Shown here: in pieces, positions 52,713 through 60,866 of the stretch
Layout: every line of letters begins with the position of its first letter
Numbering within the stretch: position 1 is the stretch's first letter
Source of the DNA: Solirubrobacteraceae bacterium
GTDB taxonomy: Bacteria; Actinomycetota; Thermoleophilia; Solirubrobacterales; Solirubrobacteraceae
Assembly (NCBI GenBank): GCA_030447505.1
Contig: JAUJOT010000002.1
Span: 496,001 to 560,000, forward strand
Reading direction: 5' to 3'
DNA: 64,000 bases
Translations under genes and position numbers: made by a program
Notes under the pieces: generated by a model
The model's input: the letters and a program-made list of their open reading frames with translations, nothing else
What the model was told of the DNA's origin: nothing
Database searches by the model: none

Positions 52713-53453
52713 CTAAAGATGAGGCTGAGTGTCTGGCGGTCGTGCCTGCAGCCCGCCCGCGACCGCCCGCTCCGGGAGCCGCAGGTCGACGTACGAGGCA
52801 CCACGCGAGGTGGCGTGCGCGAGCACCTGCGTCGCTGCGGCCCACTTCGCGTCGAGGCGCCTGGGGCCGCCGAAGTACAGCTTCGGCCCGTCCTGCATCG
52901 AGGTCGTCAGGCCGCGTGGGCCGCGATAGACGCGCGCGATCCGCGCGCGCAGCGCGCGCGGTGCCGCCGCGAGCAGCCGCACCGCAGCGAAGGCCTCGCC
53001 GCGGCCGAGCCGCTCGCCGCCGGGTGTCGAGCGCACGCCGACGACCGGCAGCTCGCTCGTGGTGCTGCCGCGCAGCAGCGTGCCGTCGGCGGCGACGGCG
53101 GTCAGGTCGCCGCCCGACGCCCGCAGCGCCGCGACGGGCTCGTGGGCGTTGACGAAGATGCGCAGCCCGTGGGGGAAGTCGGTCTCGGTGCGCAGGCTGC
53201 GCACGACGGGGTACTGGGAGACGGCGCCGAGCAGTGCGTCCTCGCGCACGTGCAGCGTCGTCATGTCCATGCCCTCGGCCGTCAGCGCGCGCCGGATCTG
53301 CTCGGCCTGCGGACCCGCGATGCCGTTGACCGCGACGTCCTCGACTCGCACGAGCGAGCTGTTGCGAAGCCACAACGCGAACGGGGCGAGCACCACGAGC
53401 AGCGCGGTGATGCAGAGCAGCACGCGCGTTCGGCGGCGGGCGAAGCGGGCCAT
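52713..53453 (-). CDS. ftsQ: Cell division protein FtsQ
   Basis: 246 residues. A basic N-terminus (MARFARRRTRV), one membrane span (about 11-30: LLCITALLVVLAPFALWL) and a POTRA domain (VRVEDVAVNGIAGPQAEQI, about 35-105), then the beta domain with SQYPVVRSLRTETDFPHGLR. It links early and late divisome proteins. It precedes ftsZ with a 181-bp gap holding the ftsZ promoter. Confidence 0.92.
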   Translation of the reverse strand: MARFARRRTRVLLCITALLVVLAPFALWLRNSSLVRVEDVAVNGIAGPQAEQIRRALTAEGMDMTTLHVREDALLGAVSQYPVVRSLRTETDFPHGLRIFVNAHEPVAALRASGGDLTAVAADGTLLRGSTTSELPVVGVRSTPGGERLGRGEAFAAVRLLAAAPRALRARIARVYRGPRGLTTSMQDGPKLYFGGPRRLDAKWAAATQVLAHATSRGASYVDLRLPERAVAGGLQARPPDTQPHL

Positions 53454-53491
53454 CGCGGAGGTGTTCGCCGTTGCCCGCCCGGACCCTTCCC

Positions 53492-53497
53492 TAGGGT
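53492..53497 (+). promoter_or_regulatory. Putative -10 box of murB within a CCCTAGGG palindrome
   Basis: TAGGGT, 9 nt before the murB ATG. It lies in the palindrome CCCTAGGG (53489-53496), so TAGGGA on the other strand could serve the divergent ftsQ. Confidence 0.35.
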
Positions 53498-53506
53498 GCC
53501 CGGGAC

Positions 53507-54568
53507 ATGTCGACGCCGCCTCTCTCAGAGCTGACGACGCTGCGCCTCGGCGGGCCCGCCGCGCGGATCACGACGGCGGACGACGACGACCTGCTGCTCG
53601 AGACGGTGCGCGCGAGCGACGCCGCCGAGCAGCCGCTGCTCGTGCTCGCCGGCGGCAGCAACGTCGTCGTCGCCGACGAGGGATTCGCGGGCACCGTGGT
53701 GCGGGTCGCGACGCGCGGTGTCGACTCCTTTGCGATGAGCGACGGGCGCCTGCAGCTCGACGTCGCGGCGGGCGAGAGCTGGGACGCGCTCGTGGCCGCC
53801 TGCGTCGAGCATGAGCTGTCGGGCATCGAGGCGCTGTCGGGGATCCCGGGCAGCGTCGGGGCGACGCCGATCCAGAACGTCGGCGCCTACGGCCAGGAGA
53901 TCGCCGACGTGATCATCGGGGTGCGGGCCCTGGACCGCCTGACGGGCGAGGTCCACGAGCTCGACAATGAGGCCTGCCTGTACGACTACCGCTCGAGCGT
54001 CTTCAAGCGCGATCCCGGGCGCTGGCTCGTGCTGCGGGTGCGGTTCGCGCTCGAGCGCACACCGGAGTCAGAGCCCGTCCGCTACGCCGAGCTCGCCGCG
54101 CGGCTCGGCGTCGACGCGGGCGAGCGCGCGCCGCTTGCCGAGGTCCGCGCGGCGGTCCTCGCCCTGCGCCGCGCCAAGGGCATGCTGCTCGACCCCGCCG
54201 ACCCGGACACGGTCAGCGCGGGCTCCTTCTTCACGAACCCGATCCTCCACGAGCGCGACTTCGAGGCGTTCGCGCGGCGCGCCGCGGAGCGGCTCGGCGG
54301 CGATCTGCGCCCGCCGGCGTGGCGGCTCAGCGAGCGCACGCTGAAGACGTCGGCAGCATGGCTGATCGAGCGGGCCGGCTTCGGCCGCGGACACGGCGAC
54401 CCGCAGGGGATCGCGATCTCCTCCAAGCACACGCTCGCGCTGACCAACCGCGGAGCGGGCTCGACGAGCGAGCTGGTCGCCCTGGCGCGCGAGATCGCCG
54501 GCGGCGTGCACGAGGCGTTCGGCGTCCAGCTCGTCCCCGAGCCGGTGTTCGTCGGGCTGCGCTGGTAG
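53507..54568 (+). CDS. murB: UDP-N-acetylenolpyruvoylglucosamine reductase
   Basis: 353 residues, type I MurB. FAD motifs LAGGSNVVVADEGFAGTVV near 48-66 and GIPGSVGATPIQNVGAYGQE; catalytic Ser in SAGSFFTNPI near 240; LIERAGFGRG; and the Glu near the end in LVPEPVFVG. It reduces UDP-enolpyruvyl-GlcNAc to UDP-MurNAc. The only dcw gene here on the plus strand: it is divergent from ftsQ and convergent with murC (11 bp apart). Confidence 0.96.
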   Translation: MSTPPLSELTTLRLGGPAARITTADDDDLLLETVRASDAAEQPLLVLAGGSNVVVADEGFAGTVVRVATRGVDSFAMSDGRLQLDVAAGESWDALVAACVEHELSGIEALSGIPGSVGATPIQNVGAYGQEIADVIIGVRALDRLTGEVHELDNEACLYDYRSSVFKRDPGRWLVLRVRFALERTPESEPVRYAELAARLGVDAGERAPLAEVRAAVLALRRAKGMLLDPADPDTVSAGSFFTNPILHERDFEAFARRAAERLGGDLRPPAWRLSERTLKTSAAWLIERAGFGRGHGDPQGIAISSKHTLALTNRGAGSTSELVALAREIAGGVHEAFGVQLVPEPVFVGLRW

Positions 54569-54579
54569 CGCAGTCGGCC

Positions 54580-55944
54580 TCAGCCCGACGCCGCGACGAG
54601 CCGGCGCCCGAGCGCGTCGACGTCGCCGGCGCCCAGCACGAGGCACAGGTCGCCCGGTCGCAGCGTCGCGCGCAGCAGCCGCTCGCCAGCGTCGAAGTCG
54701 GTCGCCCATCCGACGGGGCGACCGCGCGCGGCGTCCGCGGCGTGCTCGGCGATCAGCAGGCCGCTGACGCCCGGAAAGTCCTCGCCGCGCTCGCGCGACG
54801 GGTAGACGTCGAGCACGACGGCGGCGTCGGCCTGCGCGAGCGCGGCGCCGAACTCGCGCGCGAGCAGCTGCGTGCGCGAGAAGAGGTGGGGCTGGAAGAC
54901 CGCGACGATGCGCGCGTGCCCGAGCGTGCGGGCGGCGCTGATCGTCGCGCGCAGCTCGGTCGGGTGGTGGGCGTAGTCGTCGACGACGAGCGCGCCCGAC
55001 TCGGTCCTGCCGAGGCGTTCGAAGCGGCGGCCGGCACCGCGGAAGTCGGCGAGCGTTGCGGCGAGCTGGCTCGGCGGCGCGCCGGCGATCGTGCATGCCG
55101 TCAGCGCGGCGGTGGCATTGGCGACGTTGTGCGCGCCGGGCACCGAAAGGCTCACGCGCTGCCCGGCCCAGACGAAGCGCGAGCCGCCGGCGCTCAGCTC
55201 GATCTCCGATGCCCCGGCGAACGCGGCCTCGACGATCCCGACGCGGTCGAGGAACGACTCGGCGTCCGGCACGTCGGCGACGACGCGGCGCAGCGCGTTG
55301 CACAGAAACTCGCCGAAGGCCTGCTCGAGCTCGACGTGCGACGCGTAGGTCGTGTGATGGTCGAGCTCGATGTTGGTGACGACGCCGATCTCCGGTGAGA
55401 GCTCGAGGAACGAGCGGTCGGATTCGTCGGCCTCGACGACGAGCCAGTCGCCCGCGCCGTAGGCGGCGTTCGTTGCGATCGATTCCCGCCCACGCTCGGC
55501 CGGCGGGCGCAGCTCGCCGCCGATCACGAACGTCGGGTCCCAGCCCAGCGACAGCAGCGCGTGCGCCGCCATCGACGCGGTCGTCGTCTTGCCGTGCGTG
55601 CCGGCGATCGCGATCGTCCGCCGCAGGCGGCTCAGCTCGCCGAGCAGGGCGCCGCGATGGATCTCGCGCAGGGCGCGCTCGCGGGCCGCCGCGCGCTCGG
55701 GATTGGCAGCGGCGGTCGCCGTCGAGACGACGACCTCGACGTCGTCGCCGGCGGGGACGTTCGCGGCGTCGTAGCCGATGACGACCTCGATGCCGGAGCG
55801 GCGGACGCCGTCGAGGTACGGCGTGTCGACCGCGTCCGAGCCCGTCACGGTCGCGCCGAGCGCGTCGGCGACGACCGCAAGACCGCTCATCCCCGCCCCG
55901 CCGATGCCGACGAAGTGCAGCCGCCGCCCGCTCCAGGCGCTCAT
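54580..55944 (-). CDS. murC: UDP-N-acetylmuramate--L-alanine ligase
   Basis: 454 residues. FVGIGGAGMSGLA (11-23), ATP loop GTHGKTTT near 112-119, EADESDRSFLEL, NIELDHH, VPGAHNVANATAAL and DDYAHHPTE are all MurC hallmarks. It adds L-Ala to UDP-MurNAc. ATG overlaps the murG stop (ATGA). Confidence 0.98.
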   Translation of the reverse strand: MSAWSGRRLHFVGIGGAGMSGLAVVADALGATVTGSDAVDTPYLDGVRRSGIEVVIGYDAANVPAGDDVEVVVSTATAAANPERAAARERALREIHRGALLGELSRLRRTIAIAGTHGKTTTASMAAHALLSLGWDPTFVIGGELRPPAERGRESIATNAAYGAGDWLVVEADESDRSFLELSPEIGVVTNIELDHHTTYASHVELEQAFGEFLCNALRRVVADVPDAESFLDRVGIVEAAFAGASEIELSAGGSRFVWAGQRVSLSVPGAHNVANATAALTACTIAGAPPSQLAATLADFRGAGRRFERLGRTESGALVVDDYAHHPTELRATISAARTLGHARIVAVFQPHLFSRTQLLAREFGAALAQADAAVVLDVYPSRERGEDFPGVSGLLIAEHAADAARGRPVGWATDFDAGERLLRATLRPGDLCLVLGAGDVDALGRRLVAASG

Positions 55945-57005
55945 CGCGATCGCGCCCCCGATGCCGTCGCGAGCACCTCGTCGGCGACGGCCTGCGCCGC
56001 GTCGGGCCGCGCGAGCGCGGCCGACGCCCTCGCCATCGCCCCCAGCCGCGCCGGGTCGCCGAACAGCGCGCCGACCTCGGCGCCGAGGCGCGCCGCCGTC
56101 AACTCCCCGTCGGGGACGACGATCGCCGCCCCGGCGGCCTGCATCCAGCGCGCGTTGGCCGTCTGGTGGTCGGCGCTCGCATGCGGATAGGGAACGAGGA
56201 TCGCCGGCGTGCCCGCCGCCGCGATCTCGAAGATCGAGCCGCCGGCGCGCGCGACGCAGAGATCGCACGCCGCGAGCGCCTCGCCGAAACCGTCGATGTA
56301 CGGGCGCAGGTCGTAGTGCTCGGCGGCGACGCGCCGCGCGAGCTCGGCGTGGTCGCGCGTGCCGGCCGCGTGCAGCACGCGAAACGGCGCCGCCGCGAAC
56401 GCCTCGACCGCCGCCTCGTTGATCGAGCGCGCGCCCAGCGAGCCGCCGAACACGAGCACGCAGTGATCGCACTCCTGCAGCCCGAAGCGCGCGCGCGCGG
56501 CGGCGATGTCGGAGACGGGCGGTGGCACCGGTCGCCCCGTCACGCGGTAGCGCGCCCCGCTGCGACCCTCGATCGGGAAGGCGAGGCAGACGCGGCGCGC
56601 GCGCGGGGCGAGCAGCCGGTTGGCGATCCCGAGGTGGCTGTCGGCCTCGGTCAGGACGAGCGGGATGCGGCGCCCGAGCGCCGCCAGACCGACAGGGCCG
56701 GCGACGTAGCCGCCGCCGCCGAGCACCGCCGCTGGGCGCAGCTCGCCGAGGATCCTGCCGGCGACGGCGACCGCAGCGCCGGCCCGCAGCACGGCACGGG
56801 CGGCGCGCAGCGGATTCGTGCGGCTCAGCCCCTCGACGCGGATCGTGCGCAGCTCGTAGCCGGCGGCGGGAACGAGCTCGACCTCCGCTCGCTCGCCGCC
56901 GACGAAGACGACCTCAGCGCCCGCCGCTCGCAGCCGCTCGGCCACCGCCAGCGCCGGCACGACGTGCCCGGCCGTCCCGCCCGCGGCGATCAACACTCTC
57001 AGCAC
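55941..57005 (-). CDS. murG: UDP-GlcNAc:lipid I N-acetylglucosaminyltransferase MurG
   Basis: 354 residues from GTG 57005. AAGGTAGHVVPALAVAE at 7-23 is the diphosphate loop; GGGGYVAGPVGLAA, LTEADSHLGIANRLLA, VFGGSLGARSIN and the sugar-binding ARAGGSIFEIAAAGTPAILV with PYPHASADHQTANA complete the set. It makes lipid II at the membrane. An ATG at 57023 is an alternative start, but residues VLRVLIAAGGTAGH fit the family start. Its first 92 bases overlap the ftsW frame. Confidence 0.96.
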   Translation of the reverse strand: MLRVLIAAGGTAGHVVPALAVAERLRAAGAEVVFVGGERAEVELVPAAGYELRTIRVEGLSRTNPLRAARAVLRAGAAVAVAGRILGELRPAAVLGGGGYVAGPVGLAALGRRIPLVLTEADSHLGIANRLLAPRARRVCLAFPIEGRSGARYRVTGRPVPPPVSDIAAARARFGLQECDHCVLVFGGSLGARSINEAAVEAFAAAPFRVLHAAGTRDHAELARRVAAEHYDLRPYIDGFGEALAACDLCVARAGGSIFEIAAAGTPAILVPYPHASADHQTANARWMQAAGAAIVVPDGELTAARLGAEVGALFGDPARLGAMARASAALARPDAAQAVADEVLATASGARSR

Positions 57006-58179
57006 CGCGTGATCCTCGCGCATCCTCCGCGTCGGACGGCGGCTCGCCGGGCAGCGCGAGCAGATCGCTCGTGCTGCGAGCGGCGATGTTCAGCAGCAGC
57101 CCCATCGTCGCCAGCAGGACGAGCAGCGAGCTCGAGCCCGACGAGATGAACGGCAGCGGCACGCCGGTCAGCGGCGCGATGCCGAGCACCGCGAAGACGT
57201 TCAGCAGCGCCTGGCACATGATCAGCGCCGTCAGCCCGGCGGCCAGCAGCTGCGCGTAGCGCGTGGCGGCCGCCTTCGCGGTCCGCAGCCCGGCGTAGGC
57301 GATCAGGCCGTAGAGGAAGAGCAGGCCGCAGATGCCGGCGATCCCGAGCTCCTCGCCGATCACCGCGAGGATGAAGTCGGTGTGCGCCTCGGGCAGGTAG
57401 AAGACCTTCTGCACCGACTCTCCCAGACCGACGCCGAAGAAGCCGCCGGAGCCGAGCGCGATCTGGCCCTGGACGGACTGAAAGCCGATCGAGTCCGCGT
57501 GCGCCCACGGGTTCACGAACGCCGTCAGCCGCGCCGCGCGGTAGGGCTCGACGAGGATGAACAGCATCACGAGCACGGCGCCGATGCCGGCGATCTTCCC
57601 GAGCAGGCCCAGCGGGATGCCGGCGACGAGCAGCAGCGCGCCGAGCGTGAAGGCGATCACGAGCGACGTGCCGAGATCCGGCTGCGAGGCGACGAGCAGC
57701 ATCGCGGCGCCGGCGACGAGCAGCAGCGGACCGGTGACGCCCTTGAGCGTCTTCGGCCGCGCAGGCGCCGTTGCGAGCAGCCCCGCGGCGTAGAGCACGA
57801 GCGCGAGCTTCATCAGCTCCGAGGGCTGGAACTGCAGCGGCCCCAGACCGAGCCAGCGCCGCGCGCCGTTGACCTCGATGCCGATGCCGGGGATCTTCAC
57901 GGCGACGAGCAGCAGGAACGAGAACCCGAGCAGGGCGGGCGTGAGGCGCGGCAGGAGCTCCAGGCCGCCGCGTGCGAGCAGCTGCATGACGACGAGGCCG
58001 AGGGCGCCGAAGCCGACGTACTTCACGAGGTACATCGTCCCGTCGCCCTGGCCCTCGAGCAGCGTCCGGGCCGAGGAGGCGCTGTAGACCATGACCGCGC
58101 CGGCCGCGAGCAGGCACAGCGTCGCGGTGAAGAGGATGTTGTACTCGACGGGCTTGGGCTTGGGCCGAGACTTCGACAC
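56914..58179 (-). CDS. ftsW: Peptidoglycan glycosyltransferase FtsW
   Basis: 421 residues, about ten membrane spans. SEDS-family blocks: VMVYSASSARTLLEGQG, GARRWLGLGPLQFQPSELMK, SQPDLGTSLV, FLPEAHTDFILAVIGEELG-like YLPEAHTDFILAVIGEELGI, and PLTGVPLPFISSGSSSLL. It polymerises lipid II at the septum. GTG 58179 (VSKSRPKPKPVEYN) chosen by homology. The C-terminus runs on for about 34 Arg-rich residues and overlaps murG by 92 bp; in the adjacent frame a TGA at 56999-57001 overlaps the murG start, which is where an ftsW stop would be expected. Confidence 0.93.
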   Translation of the reverse strand: MSKSRPKPKPVEYNILFTATLCLLAAGAVMVYSASSARTLLEGQGDGTMYLVKYVGFGALGLVVMQLLARGGLELLPRLTPALLGFSFLLLVAVKIPGIGIEVNGARRWLGLGPLQFQPSELMKLALVLYAAGLLATAPARPKTLKGVTGPLLLVAGAAMLLVASQPDLGTSLVIAFTLGALLLVAGIPLGLLGKIAGIGAVLVMLFILVEPYRAARLTAFVNPWAHADSIGFQSVQGQIALGSGGFFGVGLGESVQKVFYLPEAHTDFILAVIGEELGIAGICGLLFLYGLIAYAGLRTAKAAATRYAQLLAAGLTALIMCQALLNVFAVLGIAPLTGVPLPFISSGSSSLLVLLATMGLLLNIAARSTSDLLALPGEPPSDAEDARGSRGAESVDRRGRDGRARRAGAGGGRAAASGGR

Positions 58180-58364
58180 AGCGCAAGCGCGGCTTGGCCG
58201 GGCGTCGGAGGCCATCGAACAGCGCCCTTCGACGTCGCGCCGGCGATTCCTTGCCGGGCAGGTCGTCGCGCTGACCACGTCGACGATCTCGGCGCGGCGC
58301 ACGACTTCGTCCGCCAGCGGGTCGACGTGCCGGCGATCGCTGCGCCTGGTCGCGCTGACGGCGC

Positions 58365-58370
58365 TATCCT
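58365..58370 (+). promoter_or_regulatory. Putative -10 box of the small frameshifted gene
   Basis: TATCCT, 8 nt before GTG 58379; no ribosome binding site. Confidence 0.4.
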
Positions 58371-58378
58371 CGCGCGCC

Positions 58379-58650
58379 GTGGGCGCGCCAAGCAAGAAGG
58401 ATCCGATTCGCGAGCTGCTGGCGGACATCCAGCCGGCGCTGTTCCTCGGCAACCCGTCGGGCACGGTGGCGATCATGAAGGACAAGGTCGTCGAGGCGGG
58501 CGGCGACCCCGACAAGGTCCTCGAGTGGGTTCGCGAGCACGGCGGCTACCCCGACAAGAGCTTCGGAGTCGCACACGGCAGGGATTCGACATGCGGCCCA
58601 AGCCAGCGAGCAAGCACTACTACGTGGTGCCCGAGGACGCGCTGAAGTAG
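58379..58650 (+). pseudogene. Small conserved-looking protein (about 90 residues) broken by a one-base deletion
   Basis: The frame from GTG 58379 reads VGAPSKKDPIRELLADIQPA, then GGDPDKVLEWVREHGGYPDK and SFGVAHGRD before losing sense. The neighbouring frame continues RQGFDMRPKPASKHYYVVP and EDALK to TAG 58650. Inserting one C after 58576 (CACGG to CACCGG) joins them as SFGVAHRQGFDMRPKP. Soluble, no membrane span. I do not recognise the family. Either a recent pseudogene or a sequence error. Confidence 0.6.
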
Positions 58651-58733
58651 CAGCCTCAGGTGCTTGGCGGCAGCTGCGACACGGCGCACCTAGACTGATG
58701 GCCAGGAGATCGCGCCGCCCTTCACCGAAAACG

Positions 58734-58739
58734 TACAGT
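58734..58739 (+). promoter_or_regulatory. Putative -10 box of the GH10 xylanase gene
   Basis: TACAGT, 6 nt before ATG 58746. A second box, TAGACT at 58691-58696, lies only 1 nt before an upstream in-frame ATG (58698), too close to allow that ATG in the mRNA. Confidence 0.45.
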
Positions 58740-58745
58740 GAACGC

Positions 58746-60005
58746 ATGGCGGGCATGGCGGGTATCGCGACGGTGTTCGCCCTGCTGGCCCTCGCGGGCA
58801 CGGCGCCCGCGACGAGCCTCGCCGCGAGTCACCCGTCGCCGATGACGTCGCGCACGTCCGTGCCGCTCGGCGCGGCCGTCTGGTCCGGCTGCACCGTTGC
58901 CACCTACGTCTGGCCGGCGGGCCTGGCCTGCCCGGTCGCCTCGTACGACGCCCGCTACAGGTCGACGTTCGCGCAGAACTTCGATCGCGCCACCGCAGAG
59001 AACGAGTTCAAGATGCTGTGGACGCAGCCGAAGAGGGGTCGGTTCGACTTCCGCGCGGCCGACGGGATCGCGGCGCTTGCGGCCTCCGCGAGCAAGACCG
59101 TGCGCGGCCACGCGCTGGTCTACCCCGCCGCGAACCCGCGCTGGGTCGACAAGCCGTTCTTCCTGACTCCGTGGACACGCAGCAGGCTGCTCGACGTGAT
59201 GCGCACGCACATCAAGACGACGGTCCGGCACTTCAAGTCGAAGTTCCCCGGCGTCGTGACCGAATGGGACGTTGTCAACGAGCCGTTCCTGCGGAGTGGC
59301 GCGCGTGACGACAACGTGTACCAGCGGGTGATCGGCAACGACTGGATCGAGCAGGCGTTCCGTGCGGCCAACGCCGCCGACCCCGATGCCCTGCTGTACC
59401 TCAACGAGTTCGATGCGGACACCCCGAACGCCCGTCAGCGCGCCGTCTACGCGCTCGTCAGCGACTTCGTCCGGCGCGGCGTCCCGATCGACGGCGTCGG
59501 CCTCGAGATGCATGTCGGCGCGGATGGCCGCTATCCGACGCTCGTCGAGCTGAAGAACGTGATGGCCCAATACAACGCGCTCGGGCTGCGCGTCAGCGTG
59601 ACCGAGCTCGACGTGTTGCGCCCGATCGAGGGTGACCCGGTTCTGATCCAGCGCGCTGCCTACGACACCGTCGCACAGGCGTGCCAAGAGTCGACGAACT
59701 GCGACGGCGTCACGATCTGGGGAGTCGCAGACCGCTACTCGTGGCGCGGGGCGGCGCAGGCCGCCACGCTGTTCTCGCGCAACTTCACGAAGAAGCGCGC
59801 CTACGACCTCGTGCGCTGCCGTCTCAACGATCCCAAGCCGCTGAGCGGGACCTGGACGCCGAAGGACTGCGGGCCGGTCGAGCTCGTCCCGGAGACGGCC
59901 AGCACCGAGCCGACCGGCCCGACAGGCGGCTCGTCGACGGCATCGGATCCGGCGCCGGACGCAGAGGCGGGACCGGCGGCCGCAGCACCGGCAGCCGCGC
60001 GATAG
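58746..60005 (+). CDS. Secreted GH10 endo-1,4-beta-xylanase
   Basis: 419 residues. Signal peptide 1-27 (IATVFALLALAGTAPATSLA). GH10 barrel: TAENEFKM (83-90), the acid/base Glu179 in WDVVNEPF, LYLNEFDAD, GLEMHV and the nucleophile Glu287 in SVTELDV; GVADRYSWRG follows. The W of the usual GHTLVWH segment is replaced (GHALVYPAANPRW). The last 45 residues are a Pro/Thr/Ala-rich tail without a recognisable carbohydrate-binding module. ATG 58746 is preferred because of TACAGT 6 nt before it; ATG 58698 would add an Arg-rich leader. It sits inside the dcw cluster on the opposite strand. Confidence 0.88.
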   Translation: MAGMAGIATVFALLALAGTAPATSLAASHPSPMTSRTSVPLGAAVWSGCTVATYVWPAGLACPVASYDARYRSTFAQNFDRATAENEFKMLWTQPKRGRFDFRAADGIAALAASASKTVRGHALVYPAANPRWVDKPFFLTPWTRSRLLDVMRTHIKTTVRHFKSKFPGVVTEWDVVNEPFLRSGARDDNVYQRVIGNDWIEQAFRAANAADPDALLYLNEFDADTPNARQRAVYALVSDFVRRGVPIDGVGLEMHVGADGRYPTLVELKNVMAQYNALGLRVSVTELDVLRPIEGDPVLIQRAAYDTVAQACQESTNCDGVTIWGVADRYSWRGAAQAATLFSRNFTKKRAYDLVRCRLNDPKPLSGTWTPKDCGPVELVPETASTEPTGPTGGSSTASDPAPDAEAGPAAAAPAAAR

Positions 60006-60092
60006 CGGGTGCAGCCGCGCCCGTGCTGCGAACGCCGGCCGCTACGCGCAGGCACCGCTCGTTGGGATGCCCGACGCGTTAGCAGCGCGCGG

Positions 60093-60809
60093 TCAGGGGA
60101 TCGCCACCCAGAAGGAGACGTTGTTGTCGCGAGCCGCGGTCGTGGTGGCCGTCGAGCGCTCCGTGACGACCTTGAACTCCGTCGTCGGGTCGCAGCCCCC
60201 GCTGGTGTAGTCCCCGGTGCTCATCGCGCTGGCGTTGCCCTCCGGCGGGGTCGTCTGCGCGAACTCGACACCGGCCATGATCAGGTCGGTGGCCGGATCG
60301 ATCGGGTCGCTCGGGTTCGCGGCCGGCGTGATGCAGTAGATCCCTTTCGCCGACCGCCGGACGTTCGCGATGTTCTTCGACCTGTCGGTCGGGCATGACG
60401 TCGGCGTGGCGGCGCACGCGAGCGCATTCACGAATGCGTAGGCCCGCGCGGTGCCGGCCGGGCCCTGCGGGCCGGTTGCGCCGGTGTCGCCCTTCGGGCC
60501 CGCCGGTCCGGGATCGCCCTTCGGGCCCGCCGGCCCGGAATCGCCCTTCGGGCCCGCCGGCCCGGGATCCCCCTTCGGGCCCGGCCGGCCATGGCCACCG
60601 GACAGCTGGCCATGCTTGAAGTCCTTCCTCAGCAGCGTCCCGTTGCGGACCTTCTGCGTGGTGACGGAGTTGTTGCGCAGCTGCTGGTTGCCGACGCTGT
60701 TGCGCGGCAGTACGCCGGTGGCGTAGCTCGTCCCGCCGAGCGCGATCATCACTGCGACCGTCGACATCGCGTTCGCGTACGTCAGCCGTGCCCGGACTGC
60801 CCTGAGCAT
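60093..60809 (-). CDS. Collagen-like repeat protein with Solirubrobacterales-type N-domain
   Basis: 238 residues. An N-terminal hydrophobic segment (MSTVAVMIALGGTSYATG, 15-32) acts as signal or anchor, then the block LPRNSVGNQQLRNNSV and KVRNGTLLRKDF, common in Solirubrobacterales surface proteins. A collagen stretch of Gly-X-Y triplets (GPKGDPGPAGPKGDSGPAG and onward, about 77-119) is followed by a globular C-domain with paired Cys. ATG 60809 has GGGAGGT just upstream. It has a TTGACG/TAGGCT promoter. Probably a surface structural or adhesive protein. The repeat is encoded by near-identical GC-rich DNA units and may vary in number between strains. Confidence 0.88.
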   Translation of the reverse strand: MLRAVRARLTYANAMSTVAVMIALGGTSYATGVLPRNSVGNQQLRNNSVTTQKVRNGTLLRKDFKHGQLSGGHGRPGPKGDPGPAGPKGDSGPAGPKGDPGPAGPKGDTGATGPQGPAGTARAYAFVNALACAATPTSCPTDRSKNIANVRRSAKGIYCITPAANPSDPIDPATDLIMAGVEFAQTTPPEGNASAMSTGDYTSGGCDPTTEFKVVTERSTATTTAARDNNVSFWVAIP

Positions 60810-60836
60810 CCCCACCTCCCGCCGCTGGAGCCCGCG

Positions 60837-60866
60837 AGCCTACTCAGGTCGCTCGGAGCCCGTCAA
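60837..60866 (-). promoter_or_regulatory. Promoter of the collagen-like gene
   Basis: TTGACG (60861-60866) - 18 nt - TAGGCT (60837-60842) on the minus strand. The -35 overlaps the murD stop codon. Predicted leader about 20 nt with the GGAGGT site. Gives this accessory gene its own control inside the dcw cluster. Confidence 0.65.

Noticed and set aside
60460-60590. Short regular DNA repeats that look CRISPR-like
   Set aside because: They are in-frame codons for Gly-X-Y collagen triplets within a protein gene; there are no spacers.
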